From a bacterium (GTDB lineage: Bacteria > Patescibacteria > Paceibacteria > UBA9973), in NCBI GenBank assembly GCA_021813235.1, contig JAKALG010000053.1:1-6172 (forward strand): a stretch of DNA of 6,172 nt, given 5' to 3'. Positions 1-6,172 of this stretch are shown here, piece by piece (positions within the stretch are counted from its first letter, which is position 1; each line of letters begins with the position of its first letter). The translations under genes and the position numbers were made by a program. The notes beneath the pieces were generated by a model. That model had not been told where the DNA came from. It saw only the letters and a program-made list of their open reading frames with translations, and did not search any database.

Positions 1-24
1 TCTTAATTTTTAAATCTTTTATAC

Positions 25-43
25 TGCTCGCTATTTGCGAGTA
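25..43 (+). other. Stem-loop in the leader upstream of atpF
   Basis: An inverted repeat lies about 27 bases before the atpF start. CTCGC (27-31) pairs with GCGAG (37-41) around a TATTT loop, and the stem extends outwards by a G-T and a T-A pair to 7 bp. No T-run follows directly; the T-run at 64-70 is some 20 bases away, so this is not a convincing intrinsic terminator. If atpE lies just upstream, as in most such operons, the hairpin would sit between the c- and b-subunit genes and could affect mRNA processing or subunit ratio. That role is inference; only the pairing is seen. Confidence 0.4.
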
Positions 44-70
44 ATATTATCATTAGAAAGAAATTTTTTT

Positions 71-562
71 ATGGATTCAATTATTAACACGTTTCATATT
101 GATTGGAAGATAATGATTGCGCAAGCTCTCAACTTTGGAGTGGTTTTTTTTGTTTTATATATGTTTGCCTTGAAGCCACTTACAAAGATAATGAAAGAGA
201 GAACAGAAAAGATAGAGAAGGGAATAAAAGATGCAAAAGAAAACGCTGAAGTTTTAAACAATTCAAAGAATGAATATAAAGAAGTAATCAATAAAGCCAA
301 GAATGAAGCACAAACAATGTTTCAGGAAGGCAAAAAAGAAGCAGAAGCCAAGAAGAATCAAATGATGGAAGAAGCCAAGAAAGAAGTTGCAATGATGATA
401 GAAAATGGCAAAAAGACCCTTGAAAGTGAAAAAGCAAAAATGCTTTCAGAAACAAAGAGCGAAATCACATCTTTGGCTGTCAAAATAGCAGAAAAATTAA
501 TTGGTAGCAAGGTAGATGCGACTTTTGATGAAAAAACAATAAATGAAATAAAAAATTTATAA
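71..562 (+). CDS. atpF: F1Fo ATP synthase subunit b (stator stalk)
   Basis: This encodes the b subunit, the membrane-anchored peripheral stalk that stops the alpha3beta3 head turning with the rotor. The 163-residue product, close to the usual 156-170, has the family layout: a short N-terminus, a membrane helix at about residues 13-34 beginning with WKIMIAQALNF, the conserved turn ALKPL (33-37), then KERTEKIEKGI and a long charged coiled coil rich in Lys, Glu and Ala to about residue 147. The ATG at 71 is chosen over an in-frame TTG at 35 because the TTG adds a charged 12-residue extension, lies inside a hairpin, and b subunits normally begin a few residues before the membrane helix. Upstream is AGAAAG (55-60), a poor Shine-Dalgarno match. 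The gene ends 3 bases before atpH. Confidence 0.95.
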   Translation: MDSIINTFHIDWKIMIAQALNFGVVFFVLYMFALKPLTKIMKERTEKIEKGIKDAKENAEVLNNSKNEYKEVINKAKNEAQTMFQEGKKEAEAKKNQMMEEAKKEVAMMIENGKKTLESEKAKMLSETKSEITSLAVKIAEKLIGSKVDATFDEKTINEIKNL

Positions 563-565
563 AAT

Positions 566-979
566 ATGGCAACCACTTCAAACAACGATATAGCATATGC
601 AATCTACTCTGCCTCGAAAGGTAAGAGAAAAGATGAGTTACCTATATTTTTTAAGAAAGTGGTACAGTTTTTAGATGAGAGGCATCTCTTGTCTAAGTCG
701 GGAGAGATTTTTAAAAAGTTGGATGAGATAATAAATTTAGAAGAAGATAGAGTGGTGGTGAAAGTATCAAGTGTAAAGAAACTCACAGAGAAAGCAAAGA
801 AAGAATTACATCAATTTATAGAAAAACGTTACAAAGCGAAAGAGGTGTTATTCATAGAAGAATTAAATGATAAATTATTAGGAGGAGTCAGACTAGAAAT
901 AAAAGATGAAGTTATAGATTTAACCATAAAGAATAAAATTAATAAATTACAAGAACATTTAATAAAAAAATATGAGTAA
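566..979 (+). CDS. atpH: F1Fo ATP synthase subunit delta, short form
   Basis: Delta (OSCP in mitochondria) sits on top of F1 and connects it to the b stalk. The C-terminal half is typical: [19 protein letters not shown] (from about residue 63), then [33 protein letters not shown], which matches the family pattern of a GGV turn, a short strand pair and a final helix. At 137 residues it is about 40 shorter than the usual 175-180, and the shortage is in the N-terminal helical domain. One helix (about 7-18) and a helical stretch (about 23-58) remain before the strand at 62, against about 105 residues in E. coli. The position between atpF and atpA confirms the call. The start has no Shine-Dalgarno motif and follows the atpF stop by 3 bases, suggesting translational coupling. 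The stop lies inside the atpA start (ATGAGTAA, 8-base overlap). Confidence 0.9.
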   Translation: MATTSNNDIAYAIYSASKGKRKDELPIFFKKVVQFLDERHLLSKSGEIFKKLDEIINLEEDRVVVKVSSVKKLTEKAKKELHQFIEKRYKAKEVLFIEELNDKLLGGVRLEIKDEVIDLTIKNKINKLQEHLIKKYE

Positions 980-2480
980 CAACTATATAGTAGACAATTT
1001 AAAAAAAGAGATAGAAAATTTTTCATCGGAAGCAAAAGTTGAAAAAGTCGGATATGTCATAGAAGTTTTTGACGGAATCGCGAAAGTTTCTGGACTTTCA
1101 GATATTAAATCATCTGAAATGGTGAGCTTCTCAAATGGTGAGACGGGTGTGGCTCTAAACCTGGAAGAAGATTTGGTAGGTGTCATTATTTTAGGAGACT
1201 TCACAAAAATTAAAGAAGGAGATGAAGTCAAAGCTACGGGAAGAATTCTAGAAGTACCTGTATCAGATAGTATTGTGGGACGAGTTGTAAATGCTCTCGG
1301 TAAAGAGATAGATGGTAAAGGCGCAATTAAAGGAGATAAGACTTATCCTATTGAAAAAGTTGCTCCAGGAGTCATCACCCGTCTTTCTGTTTCTGAACCT
1401 GTCGCTACAGGTGTGAAAGTTATTGATGCGATTATTCCTATCGGTCGCGGACAACGTGAGCTCATTATTGGAGACCGTCAGACAGGTAAGACAGCTATCG
1501 CTATAGATACAATTTTAAACCAAAAAGGTCAGAACATGATTTGTGTTTATGTTTCTATCGGCCAAAAAGATTCTAAACTTCGTAAAATCCAAACTCGCCT
1601 AGAAGAAGGTGGAGCTATGAAATACACAGTCATCGTTTCTGCTGGTTCTTCTGAACCCGCACCACTTTCTTATATTGCTCCTTATACTGGAGTCTCTATT
1701 GCAGAATACTTCATGGATCAAGGCAAAGATGTTTTGATAATTTATGATGATCTTTCTAAACACGCTGTCGCTTATCGTGAAATTTCTCTTTTGCTTCGTC
1801 GTCCACCAGGCCGTGAAGCATTTCCTGGAGACGTTTTCTATTTACATTCTCGACTACTCGAGCGTGCTTGTAGAAGAAATAAAGAATATGGCGGTGGTTC
1901 TATCACTGCACTTCCTATTATTGAAACACAAGCTGGCGATGTGTCTGCTTATATTCCTACGAACGTTATTTCCATCACTGATGGACAAATATTTTTGGAA
2001 ACTGATTTATTCTATAAAGGTATTCGTCCAGCTGTAAACGTTGGTCTTTCTGTTTCCCGTGTTGGTTCTTCTGCTCAAATTAAAGCTATGAAAAAAGTGG
2101 CTGGAACATTGAAGTTGGATTTGGCGCAATTTCGTGAACTTGAAGCATTTTCTCAATTCGGCTCAGATTTGGATAGTGCTACTAAACAACAACTAGAACG
2201 TGGTAAGCGCGCAGTAGAAGTCTTGAAACAACCACAATATTCTCCTATGGCTGTAGAACATCAAGTCGTCGTGCTTTATGCGCTAACCAAAGGTTATATG
2301 GATGATATTGCCGTTGAAAGAATAAAAGAATTCGAAAAAGAATTGATTGAATATTCATTGAATAATGCAAAAAAGTTTTATAAAGAAATTGCAGAAACAA
2401 AAATGTGGACTGATAAGGGAGAGGAAGAATTAATAAAAATAATAGAAGAATTTAAAAATAATTTTCAAGCTAAGGCCTAG
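972..2480 (+). CDS. atpA: F1Fo ATP synthase subunit alpha
   Basis: Alpha is the non-catalytic nucleotide-binding subunit of the F1 head. The 502-residue product is close to the usual 500-515. Visible in order: an amphipathic N-terminal helix (about 6-17) that normally contacts delta; the beta-barrel domain (about 25-95); the P-loop GDRQTGKT (167-174); a Walker B strand VLIIYDD (254-260) followed by LSKHAVAYR; and the family signature [10 protein letters not shown] (353-362), directly followed by Arg363, the equivalent of the arginine finger that reaches the beta active site. A helical C-terminal domain completes it. The start overlaps the atpH stop by 8 bases, so the two are probably translationally coupled. 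The last two codons and the TAG stop, the only TAG stop in the window, fall within a repeat-like stretch (2473-2492). Arg codons in the core are mostly CGT, as expected for a highly expressed gene. Confidence 0.98.
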   Translation: MSNNYIVDNLKKEIENFSSEAKVEKVGYVIEVFDGIAKVSGLSDIKSSEMVSFSNGETGVALNLEEDLVGVIILGDFTKIKEGDEVKATGRILEVPVSDSIVGRVVNALGKEIDGKGAIKGDKTYPIEKVAPGVITRLSVSEPVATGVKVIDAIIPIGRGQRELIIGDRQTGKTAIAIDTILNQKGQNMICVYVSIGQKDSKLRKIQTRLEEGGAMKYTVIVSAGSSEPAPLSYIAPYTGVSIAEYFMDQGKDVLIIYDDLSKHAVAYREISLLLRRPPGREAFPGDVFYLHSRLLERACRRNKEYGGGSITALPIIETQAGDVSAYIPTNVISITDGQIFLETDLFYKGIRPAVNVGLSVSRVGSSAQIKAMKKVAGTLKLDLAQFRELEAFSQFGSDLDSATKQQLERGKRAVEVLKQPQYSPMAVEHQVVVLYALTKGYMDDIAVERIKEFEKELIEYSLNNAKKFYKEIAETKMWTDKGEEELIKIIEEFKNNFQAKA

Positions 2481-2492
2481 CGCCTAAAGCCT
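2473..2492 (+). repeat. GCCTAAAGCCT repeat unit spanning the atpA stop and the atpA-atpG gap
   Basis: The segment reads AGGCCTAG (2473-2480, including the atpA stop) followed by C and GCCTAAAGCCT (2482-2492). The 11-base GCCTAAAGCCT is identical to the unit repeated in the atpD-atpC gap. AGGC (2473-2476) can pair with GCCT (2482-2485) across a 5-base loop. It ends 10 bases before the atpG ATG. There is no Shine-Dalgarno motif between it and the start. Its function is unknown. Confidence 0.6.
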
Positions 2493-2502
2493 GTGTTATA
2501 TT

Positions 2503-3408
2503 ATGGCTGGAACAAAAGAAATTAAAAGAAGAATAAAGAGTGTAAAGAACACAAAGAAAATCACGAAAGCGATGGAACTTGTGGCTGCTTCAAAAATGAA
2601 GAGAGCGGTATCTTCGACGCTCGCTTCTCGCCTCTATGCTGAATATTCTTGGGAGGTTTTGAACTCTATCGCAAAAAATACAGAAAAAATAACTGATCCT
2701 TTATTTATAGAAAGGGAAGTGAAAAATATTTTATTAATTCTCATTACTTCAAACAGAGGTTTGTGTGGCGCTTATAATGCACAAGTCACAAAAAAGGTGC
2801 TTTCTTTATTGAAAAATAAAAATAAAGATGTAAATATAGACCTAGTAACGATAGGTAAAAAGGGAGATACATTAATGCGACGCATCAACAAGAATATTAT
2901 TGCCAGTTTCTTTTCTCTTCCGGATAATGTTTCCTTAAGAGATATCATTCCGATTTCTGAACTAGCTATAAATGAATTTAACCTTGGTCGCTACGACAAA
3001 GTTTTAGTAGCTTACACGGATTTTATTTCCGCTTTATCGCAAAAACCAAACATTAAACAAGTCATTCCTATATCTAGAACTAGTTTTAAAGATTTGATAG
3101 ATACTCTGGGAGATGATTTTAAAGATAAAGAAGCGAAAGAAGAAAAAGTGACAGATTATTTATTTGAAGGAGACCAGAAAAATTTGATAAAAAGTTTAGC
3201 AGAAAAAATAACCAGAATGCAGATATATCAAATGATACTTGAGTCTAATGCTTCCGAACAATCTTCTCGAATGGTCGCGATGAAGAATGCCTCCGAAGCA
3301 GCAGGAGAAATGATAGACGATTTAACATTAGTATTTAATAAAGCCCGCCAAGGCAATATTACGAGAGAGATTTCGGAAATAAGTGCAGGTATGGCATCAG
3401 TTAGTTAA
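2503..3408 (+). CDS. atpG: F1Fo ATP synthase subunit gamma (central rotor shaft)
   Basis: Gamma is the rotating shaft inside the alpha3beta3 ring and links it to the c-ring. Both long coiled-coil ends are recognisable. The N-terminal helix starts MAGTKEIKRRIKSVKNTKKI and continues TKAMELVAASKMKRA (21-35). The C-terminal helix runs from about residue 228 through QIYQMILESNASEQSSRMVAM to the family signature ITREISEISAG (286-296). Between them is the Rossmann-like domain with the conserved SNRGLCGAYN (83-92). At 301 residues it is slightly longer than the 285-290 usual in other bacteria; a Lys/Glu/Asp-rich stretch at about 205-218 may account for the difference. The start follows the atpA stop by 22 bases with no ribosome-binding motif, and the family-typical N-terminus supports it. 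Confidence 0.97.
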   Translation: MAGTKEIKRRIKSVKNTKKITKAMELVAASKMKRAVSSTLASRLYAEYSWEVLNSIAKNTEKITDPLFIEREVKNILLILITSNRGLCGAYNAQVTKKVLSLLKNKNKDVNIDLVTIGKKGDTLMRRINKNIIASFFSLPDNVSLRDIIPISELAINEFNLGRYDKVLVAYTDFISALSQKPNIKQVIPISRTSFKDLIDTLGDDFKDKEAKEEKVTDYLFEGDQKNLIKSLAEKITRMQIYQMILESNASEQSSRMVAMKNASEAAGEMIDDLTLVFNKARQGNITREISEISAGMASVS

Positions 3409-3428
3409 AAGTTTATAAAGTTAAAAGT
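3403..3428 (+). repeat. 10-base direct repeat between atpG and atpD
   Basis: AGTTAAAAGT occurs at 3403-3412, overlapping the atpG stop codon, and again at 3419-3428. The start-to-start distance is 16 bases. The intervening TTATAA and the flanks are also AT-only or nearly so, so chance resemblance is possible. It lies in the 37-base gap before atpD, which holds no Shine-Dalgarno motif or terminator. It differs in sequence from the GCCTAAA repeats in the neighbouring gaps. Confidence 0.45.
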
Positions 3429-3430
3429 AA

Positions 3431-4801
<1,371 letters not shown>

Positions 4802-4804
4802 CAC

Positions 4805-4873
4805 AGGCACTAGGCACTAGGCTCTAGGAAACTAGCTAAAGCCTAAAGCCTAAAGCCTAAAGCCTAAAGCCTA
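4805..4873 (+). repeat. Two-part heptad repeat array forming an imperfect inverted repeat, atpD-atpC gap
   Basis: The left part is AGGCACT (4805-4811), AGGCACT (4812-4818), AGGCTCT (4819-4825), then AGG. The right part is five perfect copies of CTAAAGC (4836-4870) plus a partial CTA. Both parts have a 7-base period, and TAGGC in the left part is the reverse complement of GCCTA in the right. In one register AGGC 4805-4808, TAGGC 4811-4815, TAGGC 4818-4822 and TAGG 4825-4828 pair with GCCT 4862-4865, GCCTA 4855-4859, GCCTA 4848-4852 and CCTA 4842-4845. That gives about 18 bp broken by 2x2 internal loops, with a 13-base loop. No T-run follows, so it is not a standard terminator. It ends 3 bases before the atpC start and takes the place where a ribosome-binding site would be. 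Confidence 0.9.
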
Positions 4874-4876
4874 TTT

Positions 4877-5320
4877 ATGAAACAATTAAAACTTAAAATA
4901 ATAACACCAGAACGATTAGTTTTCGAAGAAATGGTTGACCAAGTTAGTTTACCGACAACACTCGGTGAAATAACCGTTTTACCAGAGCATATTCCTCTTA
5001 TTACTGGACTTTCTTCTGGAGATATCGTAGCTGTCGTAAACAACGAACACATACCTATGGCCGTCGTCGGAGGGTTTTTGGAAGTAAAGCAAGATGAAAA
5101 AGGCATTACAAATGTCGCTGTTTTGGCTGACTTCGCAGAACATGTCTCTGAGCTTGGAGATGATGCAATAGAAAAAGCAAAAGCTCGTGCAAATGAACTC
5201 AAAAAACAAATGGAAAATAAAGAAGTTGTAGACTATGAACATTTTGCGACAGAACTTGAACGTTCACTCACTCGTGTAAAAATCGCTGACAAGTGGAGAA
5301 CAAAAAAATATAGAAAATAA
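4877..5320 (+). CDS. atpC: F1Fo ATP synthase subunit epsilon
   Basis: Epsilon binds the foot of gamma, helps couple it to the c-ring, and in many bacteria inhibits ATP hydrolysis through its C-terminal helices. The 147-residue product has both parts. The beta-sandwich (about 1-86) contains LKIITPERLVF, the conserved LPTTLGEITVLPEHIPL (25-41) and GGFLEV (65-70). A helical C-terminus runs from about 88 to 140. The helix start AIEKAKARA (97-105) resembles the ATP-sensing I-D-x-x-R-A motif of Bacillus epsilon, but with Glu and Lys in place of Asp and Arg, so ATP binding cannot be assumed. Its start is 75 bases after atpD, directly behind the heptad array and without a Shine-Dalgarno motif. It is 4 bases upstream of rsmI. 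Confidence 0.95.
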   Translation: MKQLKLKIITPERLVFEEMVDQVSLPTTLGEITVLPEHIPLITGLSSGDIVAVVNNEHIPMAVVGGFLEVKQDEKGITNVAVLADFAEHVSELGDDAIEKAKARANELKKQMENKEVVDYEHFATELERSLTRVKIADKWRTKKYRK

Positions 5321-5324
5321 AAAA

Positions 5325-5993
5325 ATGAGTAAATTTTATGTGGTAGCAACGCCAATAGGAAATATGGGAGATATAACGCTTCGTGCTATAGAAACCTTGA
5401 AAGAGGTAGATTTGATATTGTGTGAAGATACCAGAGAAACGAAGAAAATTCTCCAAAAATATAACATAAATACACCGACTATGAGCTATCATAGTCAAAG
5501 TAAATTGAATAAAGTAGATAAAATTTTCGAGCTTTTAGAAGAAGGGAAGAACTTAGCTTTAGTTTCAGATGCGGGCACTCCGACTATTTCTGATCCAGGG
5601 GCGATGTTGATTTCAGAGATAAAAGAAAAGAATGATGTAGAAGTGATTCCCGTACCTGGAGCCTCAGCTGTCATCGCTGCGCTTTCAGCTTCAGGACTTC
5701 CAACTCACGAATTTACATTTTTAGGTTTTCTTCCACACAAAAAAGGCAGGGAAACTTTATTTAAAGAAATTGCAGAATCAAAAAGAACGATGGTATTTTA
5801 TGAATCTCCACATCGCATTTTAAAAACATTGGAATCTCTAAATAAATTTTGTCCAAATAAAAAAGTCTGTCTTGCTCGTGAAATAACTAAAATCTATGAA
5901 GAATTCAAAACTGGTTCTCCTTCTGAGCTCCTAGGATATCTCACCAAAAACCCCATTAAACAAAAAGGAGAATTTACAGTATTAGTCTCATAA
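5325..5993 (+). CDS. rsmI: 16S rRNA (cytidine-1402) 2'-O-methyltransferase RsmI, catalytic domain only
   Basis: RsmI uses S-adenosylmethionine to 2'-O-methylate C1402 in the decoding centre of 16S rRNA. It belongs to the tetrapyrrole methylase fold. Family motifs in order: VVATPIGNMGDITLRA (6-21), CEDTRETKKIL (33-43), SDAGTPTISDPG (81-92), VPGASAVIAALSASGLPT (110-127), FLGFLPHKKGR (132-142), FYESPHRIL (158-166), LAREITKIYEEF (183-194), and a final GEFTVLV (215-221). The protein ends there at 222 residues, whereas E. coli RsmI has 286. The small C-terminal helical domain is absent, and a normal TAA with no coding remnant downstream argues against a recent frameshift. Thr87, Val110 and Ala113 differ from the commoner Gly, Ile and Pro in these motifs. 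It starts 4 bases after atpC with no Shine-Dalgarno motif and is probably co-transcribed with the ATP synthase genes. Confidence 0.93.
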   Translation: MSKFYVVATPIGNMGDITLRAIETLKEVDLILCEDTRETKKILQKYNINTPTMSYHSQSKLNKVDKIFELLEEGKNLALVSDAGTPTISDPGAMLISEIKEKNDVEVIPVPGASAVIAALSASGLPTHEFTFLGFLPHKKGRETLFKEIAESKRTMVFYESPHRILKTLESLNKFCPNKKVCLAREITKIYEEFKTGSPSELLGYLTKNPIKQKGEFTVLVS

Positions 5994-5995
5994 AT

Positions 5996-6169
5996 TTACA
6001 ACAAATCTTCTGGGTCCACAGAGACTTCATAGGAAAAAGGTAAAGAAGAAAGTAAATCAAAAAGGCGTTGATCTATTGAAGAGCCTATAGAAAGCTCTGA
6101 TAGCGACCATTTTTTTGGATCTAATTTTATAAGTGCATTCATGACATATTGATTTTTATTTTTAGCCAT
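5996..6169 (-). CDS. Unrecognised small ORF (57 aa), possibly the 3' end of a longer gene
   Basis: On the minus strand an open frame runs from an ATG at 6169-6167 to a TAA at 5998-5996. The predicted product begins MAKNKNQYVMNALIKLDP and ends SYEVSVDPEDLL. It is a soluble, mixed-charge protein with no signal peptide, membrane segment or Cys motif, and I do not recognise it. Support for coding: it fills the 3' flank left by rsmI almost exactly, with a 2-base convergent gap; the start MAKNKN looks natural; and neither the plus strand nor the other frames offer a comparable ORF. Against: it is short, and only three bases precede the ATG in the window, so the ribosome-binding region is not visible and the frame is still open at the edge. 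It may be the tail of a longer gene. Confidence 0.5.
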   Translation of the reverse strand: MAKNKNQYVMNALIKLDPKKWSLSELSIGSSIDQRLFDLLSSLPFSYEVSVDPEDLL

Positions 6170-6172
6170 AAA

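Noticed and set aside
20..25. TATACT as a -10 promoter element for atpF
   Set aside because: It matches five of six positions, but the -35 region would fall at or before the window edge, and such hexamers are common in AT-rich DNA. The predicted start would also lie inside the hairpin.
3..44. Open frame ending in TAA at 42-44 as the tail of an upstream gene such as atpE
   Set aside because: The 13 residues do not resemble the end of a c subunit and the stretch is too short to judge.
35..70. In-frame TTG at 35 as an alternative atpF start, adding 12 residues
   Set aside because: It lies inside a hairpin, has no ribosome-binding site and adds a non-family extension. The ATG at 71 gives the normal short N-terminus before the membrane helix.
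1744..2037. 97-codon plus-strand ORF inside atpA
   Set aside because: It is a shifted-frame shadow of the conserved atpA core, with a hydrophobic low-complexity product.
4805..4873. Heptad array as a CRISPR array or intrinsic terminator
   Set aside because: The units are 7 bases with no spacers, and there is no T-run after the potential stem.
4864..5202. 112-codon minus-strand ORF opposite atpC
   Set aside because: The opposite strand encodes a clear epsilon subunit. The Ser/Phe-rich product is what antisense of Lys/Glu/Val-rich coding gives.
6080..6117. AGAGC/GCTCT inverted repeat followed by a T-run as an rsmI terminator
   Set aside because: The stem is only 5 bp with a 9-base loop, the T-run starts more than ten bases later, and the stretch lies inside the minus-strand ORF.

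Overview
The window holds most of a bacterial F1Fo ATP synthase operon, read left to right in the classical order atpF-atpH-atpA-atpG-atpD-atpC. It is followed four bases later by rsmI, a 16S rRNA 2'-O-methyltransferase gene. A short, unrecognised ORF lies on the opposite strand at the right edge. All six ATP synthase genes look intact and have the expected catalytic motifs. The genes for subunits a and c (atpB, atpE) are not in the window and would be expected just to the left.

The organism is probably a member of the Candidate Phyla Radiation (Patescibacteria), perhaps a Parcubacteria-like lineage. This is inference from several traits together: AT-rich DNA with AAA/ATA-rich codons, tight gene packing, no Shine-Dalgarno motif in front of any start, a delta subunit of only 137 residues, an RsmI that stops at the end of its catalytic domain, and odd short repeats in the gaps. 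No gene needs a recoded UGA: stops are TAA (seven) or TAG (atpA), and no TGA interrupts a frame.

Layout: bases 1-70 are a leader with a 7-bp hairpin (25-43). atpF (71-562) and atpH (566-979) are 3 bases apart. atpH and atpA (972-2480) overlap by 8 bases. The next three gaps are wider (22, 37 and 75 bases), and each carries short repeats: GCCTAAAGCCT before atpG, a 10-base direct repeat before atpD, and a heptad array before atpC whose two halves are inverted relative to each other. atpC (4877-5320) is followed by rsmI (5325-5993), and a convergent 57-codon ORF (5996-6169, minus) ends two bases from rsmI.

How they work together: the b subunit (AtpF) is the membrane-anchored stator stalk, and delta (AtpH) joins it to the top of the alpha3beta3 head (AtpA, AtpD). 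Gamma (AtpG) and epsilon (AtpC) form the rotor stalk that couples head catalysis to the c-ring. RsmI is a housekeeping ribosome modification enzyme that appears co-transcribed. I see no mobile element, CRISPR array, tRNA or rRNA, and no evidence for a new defence or metabolic system. The most unusual DNA is the intergenic repeat family, above all the array in front of atpC.
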